Assembly: GCA_016859345.1 (NCBI GenBank)
Contig: CM029128.1
Span: 20,119,604 to 20,183,603, forward strand
Reading direction: 5' to 3'
DNA from: Istiophorus platypterus
Lineage: Eukaryota; Chordata; Actinopteri; Istiophoriformes; Istiophoridae
Length of the DNA stretch: 64,000 nt
Each line of letters opens with the position of its first letter. Within the stretch, counting starts at the first letter, position 1. Of the stretch, positions 43,611-55,399 are shown in pieces. The position numbers and the translations under genes were made by a program. The notes below the pieces were generated by a model, which was not told the origin of the DNA, did no database searches, and saw nothing but the letters and a program-made list of their open reading frames with translations.

Positions 43611-45444
43611 AAAGAGGGGATCCAATTGAACCATTTCTTTTAATAAGAAAAGGGTTTGAGCAGCTGGGACTGAATTACATGATATTCTTAAAGTTGGCAA
43701 TACAGCAATGCTCAAAATGAAGATATATAACTAATTCAAACTGATCAGAGGTGATGCTACAACATTACCTCCACTTTGATCATTTTACAACAGCAGCGTT
43801 CATAGTTTGCCTGTGGGTATATTAATGCTGAAAGTTAATAAGTAACTGAAACTTACATGATGATCTGATGATCTGTGTCCCCTGTTGATCACGATCATTT
43901 GTTTTTGTGAACACACAAATGGTCCTGCTGCAAGGAATTATGGGATGGCATTATCTCCTTTCCTTTTGTAAAGTAAAGTCCAGTCTATCCTTTGCTAAAG
44001 GAGATGAGATGCAAAGCCCTGAAGCTCCATTCCCTAGCATTTACAGAATTCAACCAGGTTGTATTATGGCTGCGTCTGAGATACTTTCGGGCAAGTTCAC
44101 TCAGTTGGGAACGTTCCTAAGCAAAAAGGACCATTAGACCACAGCCATGTTCTCTCTCATTATCTCCCTTCTTTGTTGGCCTGAATATGGTCTATTTAGA
44201 TTCATGCAACTCTGGTAACGTGAGTTTTTCTATTTCCTTTGTCTAGTTTCAACCTTTCTTTCAATAAACCACATTTTTAGAACTTTGAGTTGTTGTCAAA
44301 TTACACTACAGGACCTGAGGAGGACAGAACAATGGCAATTTTTTTTTCCATCGTAGATAAAACACGACTGGTAAGGGAATTTCAGATTCACTGTCTGAAG
44401 GCTCCTGATACCTTGAAGAACTTTCATGACCTCTGTCACCGAAACCTGACACTGACCTACATGTAATGTGATGTCTCAATCATTTAGATTCAGCTTTTAT
44501 TTCCTAGTTTAATCTGACATCTATCATTAAGGGCAGCTGTGGTAAGTGAGCCGTCAATGTAAAAAAACAAAATTTGGATTGGTCATAAAACTTGCCCTGG
44601 GTGTTATCACTGTTTGTAGGACCAGCTTTTTCAGTGCTAACATAGCTTTAAAGATATGTTTCTTTAGAGAGGCTTCCTCTTATAGTTGGTACATAATCCT
44701 GATGGAATTATGTTTCCTTTAAAACATTTGCTGCTGCAAATCAGTGTCATATAATAAAATTTATAGGAGTCAGGGTTGAAAAAGTCAAAAATTGGTGTAA
44801 AACTCCTGCTATTGGAAGGGCTGGGTATTGAAAAGCAGTATTTACCATGATGTATTTGTAGCAAGGGTTAAATAAAACCTGTCAAGCACTAAAAGTGAGT
44901 GGAGAATATTTAGTCAGATTCATAATCTTTTTTACTTTACTAGTTTTTGAACAGTTAGTATCTGATATAACCACTTTAATTAAGACTAAAGTAAGGTCTT
45001 GATTGCTTGTACTGAGACAACAATCAACACCGGAGAACTTTGGCTCCTATTGCTAAATGAAATAAGGGGGTTACATTGAAAAGCTGCTATATTTTTCAAC
45101 TCAGATAATTATCAATTTGCTATCAGTTTAAAATTCAGATCTTATTTTGTCACTAGTATAGAAAACATATCAAAGAATTCCTAGCCGTTAGTATAAGTGT
45201 GTTGACTCTCCACAATTAGCGCAAATGTCACCGGTCGACATGATCTACACTGAAAAGCAAATTTGTAGCATAAAAATTCCATGTGGTTTTCTCAAACTTT
45301 AGACCCACTTAGGGAAAAATGTATGGAGGAAATCGGAGTTCAAGAGGTTAATGACAAGAATTTCATTGATGTTTCTGTCTCATGCACATTCAGTCAGTAT
45401 GTCAGTGTGTCTGTCATTAACTTATCCCTGCACTTGCACATGTG

Positions 45445-45445
<1 letters not shown>
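43610..45445. other. unique AT-rich DNA, nothing recognised
   Basis: About 1.8 kb with no array or convincing exon. A plus-strand frame at 43907-44137 is unsupported. Confidence 0.4.

Positions 45446-45488
<43 letters not shown>
45446..45488 (+). repeat. (CA)n microsatellite
   Basis: About 36 bp of pure CA with a CAAACACA tail. Confidence 0.96.
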
Positions 45489-45568
45489 GGCCAGCATTTC
45501 CTGTCATTAGGCAGCAGAGCCATTCTATAATTAGAACATCTGGACCCAAGTAAGTTTAGTGCCAGTAC

Positions 45569-45570
<2 letters not shown>
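45489..45570. other. unique island between two CA arrays
   Basis: About 80 bp with 'CCAGCATTTCCTGTCATTAG' and 'AGCCATTCTATAATTAGAAC' (TAATTA core), conserved-noncoding-like in texture. Confidence 0.35.
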
Positions 45571-45634
<64 letters not shown>

Positions 45635-45725
45635 AAACACATACACACACACACTTTTACATGAGCATGCAAACACACATACAGACACACACAGGCAAAC
45701 ATTTGCACACTATGCAACCACACAC
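45571..45725 (+). repeat. (CA)n microsatellite with imperfect tail
   Basis: About 55 bp of pure CA, then imperfect CA-rich sequence with ATGCAAACA and GGCAAACA units. Confidence 0.95.
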
Positions 45726-45979
45726 AGTCACAATAGCCATCACATGCAAATGCACAGCAAAGAGTATACAGGCTTTATATTTCAATCACTTGTATCTTTT
45801 TGTTACATTTTTTTCATTGTTTTTTTCTGCAGTTTTGTTCAAAAAGCACATTAAAGCAAGAAAAAAAACAAACAACAGCTTGGAGAGCTAATGGCACACT
45901 AAATGAAGAGAGAGAATAGCCCATGTAGACAGAGAGAAAGAGAAAGGGAGGGAAAAAGTAAGAGAAAAAAAACATCAGC

Positions 45980-46265
45980 AAGTTCAAACATGGCTTTCTT
46001 GAATCAGCCGTGTTGTGTGTATTTTAAAGACAGCCGAGCTCAGAGCCTACAGATGCCTTTCCAAAAAGAGAGATTAATATTGATAATAAGAAGGCCGGTC
46101 CTTTTTGTTTTGTTTTGTTTTTTTTTCCCCATCTCAGTGGTGGAGGAAGAATAAGCAGCGCAGGCGATTCCTTTGACAAACCCCCTCGTCTCTTCACACA
46201 GGCCCATGTGAAGCCGAGCCAACTGTGGCTTAGATCTCTACACACCATCACAACCAGGGGAACAA
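45980..46265. other. conserved-noncoding-like block
   Basis: 'CATGGCTTTCTTGAATCAGC', 'GAGAGATTAATATTGATAAT', 'AATAAGCAGCGCAGGCGATT' and 'GTGAAGCCGAGCCAACTGTG' interrupted by a (GTTTT)n/T-run at about 46105-46128. Short open frames on both strands are unsupported. Confidence 0.3.
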
Positions 46266-47075
46266 AAGGAAACTCAAAATAAAAAAAAATTAATAAATAA
46301 AAAAAAAGGAAAAATAAATCTGTGTGCAAACTGGTCGGAAGCTAAAAAGCAGCAGAGTTAGCAAAACTTTTTAAAAAGACCAAGTGAGAACAATGCAAAT
46401 GAAGGCACAGAGCCAAAGGCTGGCTGGAAAGTAGTTACAAACAGAAAAAAGGGAGCAGCGTTTATTGAAGTGGTTACTGATTTAATAGCAACATGATTGT
46501 GGAGTAATGACTGGAACATTTCATATTTTAGTAGCTGGAACTTATCAAAACTGCTACAGTCTCTAGAACTGTGGATCACTGTTACCGATGTCGGCACATA
46601 TACTCGTTTCTGATTGGCTGGAGGAAGTCTGAAACATAGGCCCTGTTTACACTTAATAATATGTTTAAAGGTGCAAATAACTCTGTCGCACATATAAGAC
46701 ACACATATAAACCTCACCCCCTACCAGATGTAACTACGTCTTAAAATCTTGTTGGCAACTCAAGTGACACTGAAATTACAGTGAAATAAACCATCACAAC
46801 CCAAAATTTATATTTTAAGAGCTCCGCATCACAAAATGTCTTAAGAGCATAACAAATGCTAAAACAATGTCATATTGCCTTTAGGCAAACACCTGCAACA
46901 TGCACTTTTTTTGTTACCTGTCCCAAGTTTCCCCCTGAACTGACTCTGTGAACAGTCAGACAGAAAGACAGACAGGTGGGACAATGGGGCAGTGAGACAT
47001 CACGTTGACACAGAGACAGGCAGGCAGTGTTTCAGATGAGTTTTTCTCAAACTGAATCTCTGGGTAGATTTGTGT
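46265..47075. other. unique DNA with A-rich start
   Basis: A-rich, (AAAT)-like patch at 46276-46315; nothing else recognised. Confidence 0.4.
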
Positions 47076-47079
47076 TTGA

Positions 47080-47205
47080 CAATTCAATTAAGGCCTCTTT
47101 CTCTCTGAGGAGGTTTTTGTGTTTGTTGGCTTTATAAAACTCTATCTCATAGACACCTGCCAGCTTAGAGCTAATGCAAGCAGAGGGACGAGTGAGCTCA
47201 ATCAT
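47080..47205. other. conserved-noncoding-like block
   Basis: 'CAATTCAATTAAGGCCTCTT' and 'CACCTGCCAGCTTAGAGCTA' precede a (GA)n patch (47212-47234). Weak case. Confidence 0.2.
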
Positions 47206-47209
47206 AACA

Positions 47210-47939
47210 GAGAGAGAGAGAGGGAGAGAGAGAGAAAAGGGGGGAGCAGAGAGACTTCTGAAACTGGAGGAAGTCCAGTGGGTTGGATGAGGAGAAGTGA
47301 AATGGTCTCTCAACAAGTGCAGAGAAGCCTAGAAAGTAAATCAGGAAACAGTTGTGCTGCGTTAAACAAGCTCAGAGAATTGTACCTTGACATCTGCTTT
47401 TAATTAGCAGGGAAAATAAAAAACAGTGCTCAATCTTGTTTTTCTTCTTTCTCCCTCTCTTTTCTTCTATCAGCAGTGGCAAATTGGCTTATTCTTCCCT
47501 CTATCCCTCCTTCTACAAACACAAAAGCAGGTGGGTCCTGCCTGCTACCTGCCTCATCTTACTGATGACAGTATAGAAGAAAAAACCCTGTAAACTTCTT
47601 GTTTCAACTTTGGCTTTTCTTTCCTCTGTGGAGTATCACTTCTGTGTACCAGTAATGTTGCAGCCTCTTAGACTAACAACATTGTTCTTTCCCTCACATT
47701 TTTACCAATATTTACCTGCTGGGCACTTGGTTTCACTGTGGGTGTGTTTGATTTGGGTCACTTATTGCCTTTGCTGGGCTGTGCATTAAATCTGTGATGA
47801 ATAAACTTAGACCTTTGCCATGCAATAATCACCTTAAACCCAGAATCGAACTGATCCGCCCCTGCGATGGATGTTTTTACGCTTTAAAACCTCAGATTAG
47901 AATATTTCACTATATTTTCAAAATTCACACTGTCCACAG
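47210..47939. other. unique DNA after a GA patch
   Basis: GA repeats at about 47212-47240, then mixed sequence without gene or recognised repeat. Confidence 0.4.
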
Positions 47940-48136
47940 TATCTGCGCCCGGCAACTATGCTAATGTGGAGATAAAGGCTCATGACATCCACACAGGTGT
48001 ATCCTGGCTGAATGGACCACTGCTCAGGTGGAAGCTGGCCAGAGTTGTCCTTGGAATTACTTGTGAGGTCACCCGACATACAGTGACCAATAAGTGTGGG
48101 CCCGTTGAAGGCTTAGGCTGGATTTTTCCCACCCTG
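47940..48136 (+). CDS. candidate exon-like ORF, product unrecognised
   Basis: A 197-bp segment follows an acceptor (CACTGTCCACAG) and precedes a donor (CTG|GTAGGT). After two bases it is open for 65 codons with mixed, protein-like composition: it begins SAPGNYANVEIKAHDIHTG and continues VSWLNGPLLRWKLARVVLG, with two Cys (ITCEV, NKCGP) in the last third. I recognise no family and found no partner exon nearby on this strand. It may instead be an old repeat-derived fragment, because interspersed-repeat relics lie close downstream (48185) and elsewhere in this region. Confidence 0.25.
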
Positions 48137-48184
48137 GTAGGTGCAACAAAGCTACAGCTTTAATTATTACTATTTTTAAAAAAA

Positions 48185-48310
48185 AGGCACAGGAGTGCTC
48201 TGAGCTATTGCTAATGTCAGCATGCAACCATGCTCACAACGGCAGTGCTAACACACTGATGTTTAGCAGGTACCATGTTCACATCTTAGTTTTGTGTTAG
48301 TTCACTCACA
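48185..48310 (+). mobile_element. relic of a teleost 'TTAGCATGCTAAC' repeat
   Basis: 'GGCACAGGAGTGCTCTGAGC', 'GCTAATGTCAGCATGCAACC', 'ACACACTGATGTTTAGCAGG' and 'TACCATGTTCACATCTTAGT' match, in order, a dispersed noncoding percomorph repeat that I recall. The copy at 51595 carries the downstream part of the same consensus. Confidence 0.7.
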
Positions 48311-48945
48311 TGAGCTTGCCGTTTTCATAGCAGACATTTGGACTTATTGTAGCATGAAACACACCAGTGGGGCAAATAACACTAATACTGACACACAACA
48401 CGCAACCAGTGATGTCATTGAATATGCCTGTGATAATTTCTTAAATGATATATCTAAAAATGCTACCATGACAACCAGGCATTTGCATTGCAACTTAATT
48501 AAAACAGAACTCTGTTTTTATGTACAAGTTCCTGACACAGCCAGATACAATGTTTATGTGGCTTTCAGTTCGGCAGTTGTTTACTCTAATGAAATGAATA
48601 ATTCTAAATAACAATAATATGCAGACACTTTGTGAGTCAAGGAGGAGAAAGAACAGCATTAAGTCAGTTTAAGGTTTGCAGACGTAGAGTTTAAATAGCA
48701 GCCTCACAGTTCAATGCTGATGTTCTGAAACTCCACTGTTGACTGTGCTTCAGTGCTTGTCATGTATGTATTGTTTATAATGAATAGTAACAATGCTGAA
48801 CAGAGATTAGACTTTTTAACTCAGGAATCTAAAACTTTAGCAGGAGGCTTTAAGGTTAAATTTGTCACAAGTGTCATACTGACACCGTTCATTCTGCATC
48901 ACACCTTTATCTGATTTCATTAACACTAAAAACAACCTTACCTCC
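48310..48945. other. unique DNA, nothing recognised
   Basis: A 105-codon frame at 48294-48611 overlaps the repeat edge and has no recognisable domain. Confidence 0.35.
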
Positions 48946-48949
48946 TTTT

Positions 48950-49265
48950 ATTCCTCATCTTTCCTTTCTTCTCTCCCCCCCTCTGCTCCTCCCCCCACCC
49001 CTACCTTCATCTCTCCCTCCCTCTCCTCACTTTCTTTCTTCTCCCCTTTCATCTTCCGCCTTTCCTCGCTCTTTCATGGCGTCCTGTCGTCAAGTGTAAA
49101 CATGACTGAGCGCCGAGCCGGAGGGGTTCGACTCCTATCAGCTCTTCCTCTGCTCTCCTCCTCCAGTCGCACCCCTCCCGCTGATACCGCCGAGGAAACG
49201 GCAAGGTTTCACTCCAAAATAAGAAAAATCATCAGGAAAATGTGACAACTGCTTGTATGAAAAAC
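48950..49265. other. CT-rich tract followed by a CpG-rich block
   Basis: Pyrimidine-rich to about 49080, then 'CAAGTGTAAACATGACTGAG', 'CGCCGAGCCGGAGGGGTTCG' and 'CGCTGATACCGCCGAGGAAA'. The CpG density is unusual for the window. It could be a conserved element or a weak promoter-like stretch; no transcript can be assigned. Confidence 0.3.
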
Positions 49266-49318
49266 AGCAGAGATATCGGAATAAGATCTGGTGCTTTTAA
49301 AAAATGGAAAGTATGGAA

Positions 49319-49340
49319 GGTTTTTTTTTTTTTTTTTTTA
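49319..49340 (+). repeat. poly(T) run
   Basis: About 20 T residues, flanked by GG and AAACC. Confidence 0.9.
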
Positions 49341-49514
49341 AACCTTTACAAATGGAAACTGAGTTGATTTAAAGGGACTTTTAATTACTCAGAAGTCACT
49401 AAATTTGCACAGTGTCTTTATTTTTTATCCTCTTTTAGCTCTTAATTTTGGTTTGATGGGACATACACTGTATGTTTCTCTCTCAGCTCTCTCATCAAAC
49501 AACCTTATCGAAGT

Positions 49515-49590
49515 AATTATCTTGACTCAAACCATGATCTTCTCCTAAACCTAACCTAAAGTAGCTTTTGTACCTAAACCTCCGACTTTT
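49515..49590 (+). mobile_element. fragment of an 'AACCTAACC'-bearing fish repeat
   Basis: 'ACTCAAACCATGATCTTCTC' followed by 'CTAAACCTAACCTAAAGTAG' and 'TTTTGTACCTAAACCTCCGA' matches the dispersed percomorph phrase 'aaaccatgatctttccctaaccctaacc'. The telomere-like words are part of that repeat. Confidence 0.55.
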
Positions 49591-49599
49591 TCAGACCTT

Positions 49600-50180
49600 C
49601 AGTCCTTTGAAACAGAAAAGAAGCTTATTGTGGTTAGTTTTATTTTTAAAATAGGTCAGATAACTAATAGTCCCTCTTTGGCTCTTGCTGGTAGTATTGT
49701 GAATATGTGAGTTTAGTGGAAGATAAAATCTTAAATTTAAAAATGACTTTATGATTCATATTAAGGTCATTAGCCTCTATAACTCTTTGTTTACATTGAT
49801 AAATGATCATTTCTGTACATTCCTATAAGACTGGGGCCTTTGACATCCTAACTGATGGTTGCATTTTTAAAATTCGAAACATTTCCACTCACGATAAAAT
49901 TTTGCCCATACATATTTCTGTTATTCCTGAATCTGCCAACTGATGTTTACAAGAGAGCAGGTCTTTAAATGAGGGTTGTTACCTAATCAGCTCATATGCA
50001 ATAAGCATGACAAGGAATCTAAGTGTATAAAAGGACATGGTCAATTTTCTGAATTGTTTTCTACACCTCTTTTCTTTCTATGGACTCATAATGGTTTAAA
50101 TGCTGTTGGAGTGGCTTTTACACGCTGACAAGAAGAAGGCTCTTGAGGAATCGCTGAATATTTGCTGTGCTTTTGGCAAA
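49600..50180. other. unique AT-rich DNA
   Basis: Nothing recognised. Confidence 0.4.
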
Positions 50181-50184
50181 ACCA

Positions 50185-50340
50185 AAATGGCGACAACAAT
50201 ATTTCATCCATAGCATCATATCTCGGCCACTACTGGTCAGATTTCCTGATCTCTGCTCCCCAGAGGATGAACCCTATAGATTTTATCAGCCCTATGACCT
50301 TTTCTCTAATGCCAGCCTAAGGTAAACTTTCCCGTTCTTT
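50185..50340 (-). mobile_element. fragment of the dispersed repeat seen at 51595, opposite orientation
   Basis: 'CATATCTCGGCCACTACTGG', 'CTCCCCAGAGGATGAACCCT' and 'GACCTTTTCTCTAATGCCAG' read as the reverse-orientation version of the consensus (ggatgaatcct...gatcccctgacttttcctctagcgcca). Confidence 0.5.
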
Positions 50341-50344
50341 GCGC

Positions 50345-51590
50345 CACTACTGGTAAGGCTCTAAGAAAAGCGAAATCATCAGAATGTTGCCTGTCCTGAT
50401 CAACACTTTTGGATGGTGGCTTGACCACTGCAGCCTCAAAAGGATGGAAGCAGGACTGGAGAATCGTATTAGGCCTTAAAAATGGTCAAATTCAAAAGGA
50501 CAACTCATTGGCTACTGACAGCTTCAATACTTTCCAGTATCAATGCTTCTTAAAACCTACTGACTCTAAACCAGTTTACATTTTTTTTAAAAATAACCAA
50601 ATAAAATACATTTATCAAAAACTTTAATGTACAATTTCTCTAAAAGAGCCAGAAGAACTTTTCATTTTCATGACTGCTACTTCTTGCATTGCCTTATTTT
50701 TCCTATTCATCCACTGTTTTTTTTATCCAATTTTTCTATAAACATGATTTTAACTATTTGTTAGGCTCACTTAAGGCAATTAATTGCCTTTAATGTTAAA
50801 TAAATTCTAAATCATCCAGCTTTTTTAAGATTAAGTGAATCTTAACATGCCATGGATCTACTGCTGTTATCACTCAAATTATGCCTCATACAGTGCTACC
50901 ACACAGCAAGAGTCAATAAATAATCCATCCTGTTTCTACTACATCCATACTGATGATTGAAAAATCTATAAACAATATTTTCCTTATTATTTCATCTAAG
51001 ACTGAAGCAGCACGGAGGCTGTGGTCCAGTAAATGTGCAAAAAAATGTGCTACTGCTGCTGCTGCAGTGGTTACCACAGTCTGACATGATGAATTTGGGT
51101 GTCGTGAATCTTTGCGGTTGGGATGGGATTAAAAATAGCTGCATACGTGCACACACTCACACCCTTACACCACATGCACCTGTACAGGAAGAGCCCTGTG
51201 CATTAGTTATGTAGCAGTTGGTTTGTGTGGGTGATGGAGAAGTGAAAGCAGGACTCAGGTGAATTCCATCAGATCTAGTCCAACCCACTAATAATAGATG
51301 ACCACTGAAACCAACACAGCATTAGCAGTCATTTACTGAGAATTCAGTAACACAGTCGCTCTGTGAAAAGGACTCAATCTGCAACCAGCACAAAGACAAA
51401 ATCAAGTGTCCCAGGGGCCATGTCAGTGAGCCAACACACCCAAATATCAGCACCCTAGAACTGGCTCACCTAAATGGAATGCAGATGTTTCAATATTGTC
51501 AATTTTCCCAGTACTTTTCCTGCTATGACAAGTAAAAATATCTGGTGAGAAAATGGTCTATTAGCAGTATAGTTAAAAAAATGATAAAAT
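50345..51590. other. unique DNA, nothing recognised
   Basis: A short (CTG)n word lies near 51053-51064. No gene or firmly recognised repeat. Confidence 0.4.
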
Positions 51591-51594
51591 GGTA

Positions 51595-52060
51595 TTAGTT
51601 TTGGTCATTGGTAATTTGGTCATGAACCAAAGTTCTGGACAAATTAGAATGAATATCATGCTCCCAGTTCAATTCCAGCTGGCAGACATTTGTTGCATGT
51701 AATACCCCCCCACTCATTCCTGATGTTTACGTATCCAATAGAGGTGAAAAGGCCAGAAAAGAAATCACTATATTCAACATCCAAATTTTACAAATGATCC
51801 TGTGGGCAGGATGGCTATTTGTACCACAATTCTTTATGATCTAGTTGCTGAGAAATTTCAACTGAGAACCAGAAATAGCGTCTTCATGGTGGTGCTAGAG
51901 GAGAAGTTAGCGGACCACCAAAATCACAAGGTTTCATCTTCTGGAGACCCTGACTGTCTGTATAAAGCTTATTTGCTGAGATATTTCAGGATAGACCAAG
52001 TATGGGAACCAACTAACAGACCAATAATGAAATCACTAGATTTATGTCACTAGCATGGTT
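51595..52060 (+). mobile_element. relic of a common teleost dispersed repeat
   Basis: In order: 'AATTTGGTCATGAACCAAAG', 'TTCTGGACAAATTAGAAT', 'TTTGTACCACAATTCTTTAT', 'GTTGCTGAGAAATTTCAACT', 'CATGGTGGTGCTAGAGGAGA', 'CGGACCACCAAAATCACAAG', 'GAGATATTTCAGGATAGACC' and 'AACTAACAGACCAAT'. This follows a two-block noncoding consensus widespread in percomorphs. About 130 bp between the first blocks (51660-51790) is not part of the consensus I recall and may be an insertion or decay. Confidence 0.75.
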
Positions 52061-52184
52061 AAAATGGTATTTAGAGATAAGTGCAGGTACGTGACAATGA
52101 TACAAGTGCAACAGTAAACTGTGTCCTGATATAGAAAACAACAGACTCTGTGGCGAAGATGCAAGATCACAAAATATCATGGCA

Positions 52185-52300
52185 TCTCAGTGTCTTGCTC
52201 AAGGACACTCAGACAGGAAGAAGCTGGATGTTGTTGGACACAGAGGGCGAGATGGGAATCATACCTGTGACCTTCTGGTTCCAGAACAGTTTATCTAGCA
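52185..52300 (+). mobile_element. fragment of a 'CTTGCTCAAGGACAC' fish repeat
   Basis: 'TCAGTGTCTTGCTCAAGGAC', then 'GAGATGGGAATCATACCTGT' and 'GACCTTCTGGTTCCAGAACA' resemble the dispersed phrase ending in a tRNA-like 'gggattcgaacc..gaccttctggtt'. Diverged and short. Confidence 0.5.
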
Positions 52301-52845
52301 ACAGGTTATCAATGACCAGCCTGCAGGCTGTACCACGGAAAGACCGAGTTCAGGTTATTGTGAAAATTGTCCATCATAGTTTCCACAGTCTGAGGTGACA
52401 GATTGTCAAATTACAATGATACTAAACTGGAACTAGTGAAATTCTTCCTCAATAAGTGAGTATTCCATTATGAAAACTGTTGATAAATTTGCTCTTTATC
52501 AATTTCATGATGAATCAACTAACTGATTCAGAACTAATAAAGATGAGTCAGTTTCTTTAGGCTGTTTGACTGATCAAAGATGAAAACCAACTCACACATA
52601 AAGACAGAACGAGAGTCTGAGAGTAAGACTTACTGTGCTGTTAATAAAGTACTTACACAGCTAAATTTCGACTTCACAGTCTTTTTTCTCTCTCTCTCTC
52701 TCACACGCACACATACACAGGGTGATTATAAGTGAGACTGAAACTAATGTGTTTGTTTCTCTTTCTCAGTAATTATTTAGAAGTCTGTCAACAGAGACTT
52801 GTTGGGGGGGGGGGTCTGCACCTCCTTCTCTCCACTCCTGCAATA
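52300..52845. other. unique DNA with CT/CA patch and G-run
   Basis: (CT)n then CACACGCACAC at about 52686-52719; an 11-base G-run at 52804-52814. Confidence 0.5.
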
Positions 52846-53072
52846 CATGGCCAAAAGTGTGTGGAGACAAGATCATTCCCCTACATGTGCTAGCTTCCTC
52901 TAGATTTTGGACCCTTGCTGCAGGGATTTGCTTACATTAAAACACAAAAGCTCCAGTGAGATGTTAGATTGTCATACGGTTCTTCCACAGCAAATTAGGG
53001 AAACAATATATTTTTGGACTTGGCTTTGTGCACGGTGGTATTATCACATTGAAACAGATTAACACACAACAT
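52846..53072 (-). mobile_element. Tc1/mariner-type transposon relic (copy 3)
   Basis: Starts CATGGCCAAAAGTGTGTGGA, the family terminus, preceded by a TA as expected for Tc1/mariner targets. It continues 'CTAGATTTTGGACCCTTGCT', 'GCAGGGATTTGCTTACATT', 'GGCTTTGTGCACGGTGGTAT' and 'CACATTGAAACAG'. It is internally deleted and truncated; no coding remains. Confidence 0.75.
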
Positions 53073-53079
53073 GCTGAGT

Positions 53080-53390
53080 CAAATCTGCAAATACAGAAAA
53101 CTGCAACTTCATACGTACGTATGCTCACCATTAGTTTTACTTTTTAACTTTTCTTAATGTTACTATTGTATGTAAGGTGTGTCACAAATTGTAAAGTCAT
53201 TATCATTATTATTATGTTCCCCTGTAGTCCAGGCTGCTAAATGAAAATTGAGAAATTTTGTAAATTCTGACCAGAAATGAGATGATATTAATTTATGATT
53301 AAATACTGATTACATCAGTATTAGTGATTATCTAAAGGTGACACTGAGAAGATAAAGGTACAACCCCCTCTTTAAAATGCAGAATCCCCT
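53080..53390. other. unique AT-rich DNA
   Basis: Contains the 14-bp palindrome CATACGTACGTATG at 53110-53123; otherwise nothing. Confidence 0.45.
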
Positions 53391-53394
53391 GTTT

Positions 53395-53530
53395 TCTCTC
53401 CTGACAAGGCTGTTACCAATGCTGGCCATTAACGCCGACTGGGGAGAGGTGCATCGTGGGATTGCCACCTGGATGGCACCTCCTTTTTCTGGAAACGAGG
53501 AGTGAGAAGCCGTTAACAAGTTAGCATGTC
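53395..53530. other. conserved-looking block open on both strands
   Basis: 'TGCTGGCCATTAACGCCGAC', 'GGGAGAGGTGCATCGTGGGA' and 'TGCCACCTGGATGGCACCTC' are repeat-free. The plus strand reads LLPMLAINADWGEVHRGIAT and on to a TGA; the minus strand is also open (53328-53591). Splice-like AGs flank it on both strands. It could be an exon or a noncoding element; neither is recognised. Confidence 0.25.
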
Positions 53531-55020
53531 TGCATGGGTGCAAGGCTGCAGGGACACACACTGACACACATCCAGAATGACACACACACACTCAGACTGA
53601 AACAGCAAAACACACCCACACAGAGCAAGAAAAATAACATAAACATACTAAGAAACAAGCAGCAGAACACATGCACAGAAACACACATATTGCCTGCAGA
53701 CATTCTCTCAGTCTCTCTACACTTGTTGATTGGATTTCTGCAGAAGAAGGTTAACTTCCATCAGAGTTACTGCAAGTGCTGCATTCAGGTACATGTAAAA
53801 AGTCAGTTATGTTTTCTAATTGTTATATTATAATTATTGGTATTATAAATAAACAATCAAGACTTCTATATTGTCCCATAACACAAAAAGAATAACCCTG
53901 AAGGTTTATCAGGTTGTTCAAAAACTCAAATACTCCACCAGCTGCTGAGGCTAATAAAATTCGGACAGGAATTTCTGACCTGTCACTCTGCTATCAACAA
54001 AAACCATCTTCTGGAAGGCCCACACTTCAGATAAGTTCATGTTTAAACAAATATTTCCCAGAAAAGGAAAAAAAAGTCCATAGCTCCTCAAACTTCTCCT
54101 GCAATATAATTCAACTCTCCACTGAGCATCTGTATCCTCACTACATATCAAGCACTCATAGTCTTTACCAAAGTTTGGCTGAATACAAACTTTGTTCTGG
54201 CAGCATTGGGTCACATTAGGTATTTGGTACAGTATTACTTTAGAGGTGCTGAACATTTTTGTTTGGAAACAAAGAGAGGAATTCAGGATTTCCTGCTCTT
54301 GACTGAGCCCAACCTTGACTACAAAATAAATAAATAATATAAAAACAGATACAGAAAATTCAGCCACTGTACACTACTATACAAAAAAGTCTTCTTGTTG
54401 AACTTTTTGAACCCAAAAAGACTGTGTTGCTCAAAAAGTAAAAGACCCAGAAGAGGACAGACGGATGTCTCATTTATTAACTGCCATTAAAGTCGAAATC
54501 ACCCGCTTCCACTATTTTTTAGCCCCAGACCACTATACAGGTTTCACATGTCTCTCTGCTGAAAGATAAACCAGTGATTTTCTTTCTCAGATGGTTTCAT
54601 TAAATTTTTACTCAGATTCCAAGTAGATAAAGTATCAGATATTTGGCAATAAACAAAAACAAGGGCAGTGAAAAAGAAGCAAGCTTGTAAACAGATGTAA
54701 AAAATTTGCAACAAAAAATATTTTAAAAATATATTTTTGCAAATGTAAATGGGGGAAGGAAATGCAACAAATTTGATAGACACAAAACATCTTGGTAAGA
54801 AACAGTGACTGTAAATATAACTTTGCTCGATTGCTGTAAATCCTTTGCGTCTGGCGATGGGGTTGGACTCTTCCCAGGTGACCCATATACTGTATATACA
54901 GTTTGGAGCCAGAGCTGTTGACTAAATTTTAACATGTGCAGATTTAAGGACAGAAATATTAATAAAGTAAGCAGAACCTACCCTCAGTATATTCTATTAA
55001 TCATCTCAAAACCCCACAGA
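53530..55020. other. unique AT-rich DNA, nothing recognised
   Basis: Imperfect CA words at 53553-53620. Frames at 53914-54219 (+) and 53951-54367 (-) overlap each other and lack support. An imperfect AT-rich inverted repeat sits near 54707-54745. Confidence 0.4.
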
Positions 55021-55024
55021 TTTA

Positions 55025-55073
55025 CTGTGTGACCCCCTCGGGTGGGTGCCACCCAGCAGGCTGGGAACCCCTG
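55025..55073 (-). mobile_element. hAT-type transposon terminus, fragment
   Basis: On the minus strand it reads CAGGGGTTCCCAGCCTGCTG followed by GGTGGCACCC and GAGGGGGTCACA. CAGnGGTTCCCAACC is the terminal inverted repeat style of many vertebrate hAT elements. Only one end is visible. Confidence 0.4.
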
Positions 55074-55399
55074 CTCCAAAGCAGTGTGTGAACATTACAC
55101 AAGGTTTACTTGTTGAAAGCAGCATGTTGCAACTTTCATCAAAATTAGGCAGCAGCTTCATTATGAGCCATTTCAGTAATTATAACAATACTAATAAAAC
55201 ATAAGTTATTTTTGTCAGTGAGTAAGCTTTTATTTTGAAACTGCAGATTTAGAAGGTAACCTGTGAAAAATGACATCTGTCTGGTGTTAAACTCTCATTG
55301 CCAATGCCTCTGTCTCTCCTATATTGATTATTTGTCTCTCCAAAGCCTCCTCTACACTTCTCTCTCACTCATTCTCTGTCTAGGTCTCCCACCCCTCTG

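Noticed and set aside
49125..49135. GGTTCGACTCC, a perfect Pol III B-box word, possible tRNA gene
   Set aside because: Neighbouring bases do not form a T-stem beyond two or three pairs, and no A-box, anticodon arm or acceptor stem could be built upstream.
49515..49590. Interstitial telomeric repeat
   Set aside because: Only a few CCTAA-like words occur, without TTAGGG tandem structure; they belong to a dispersed fish repeat.
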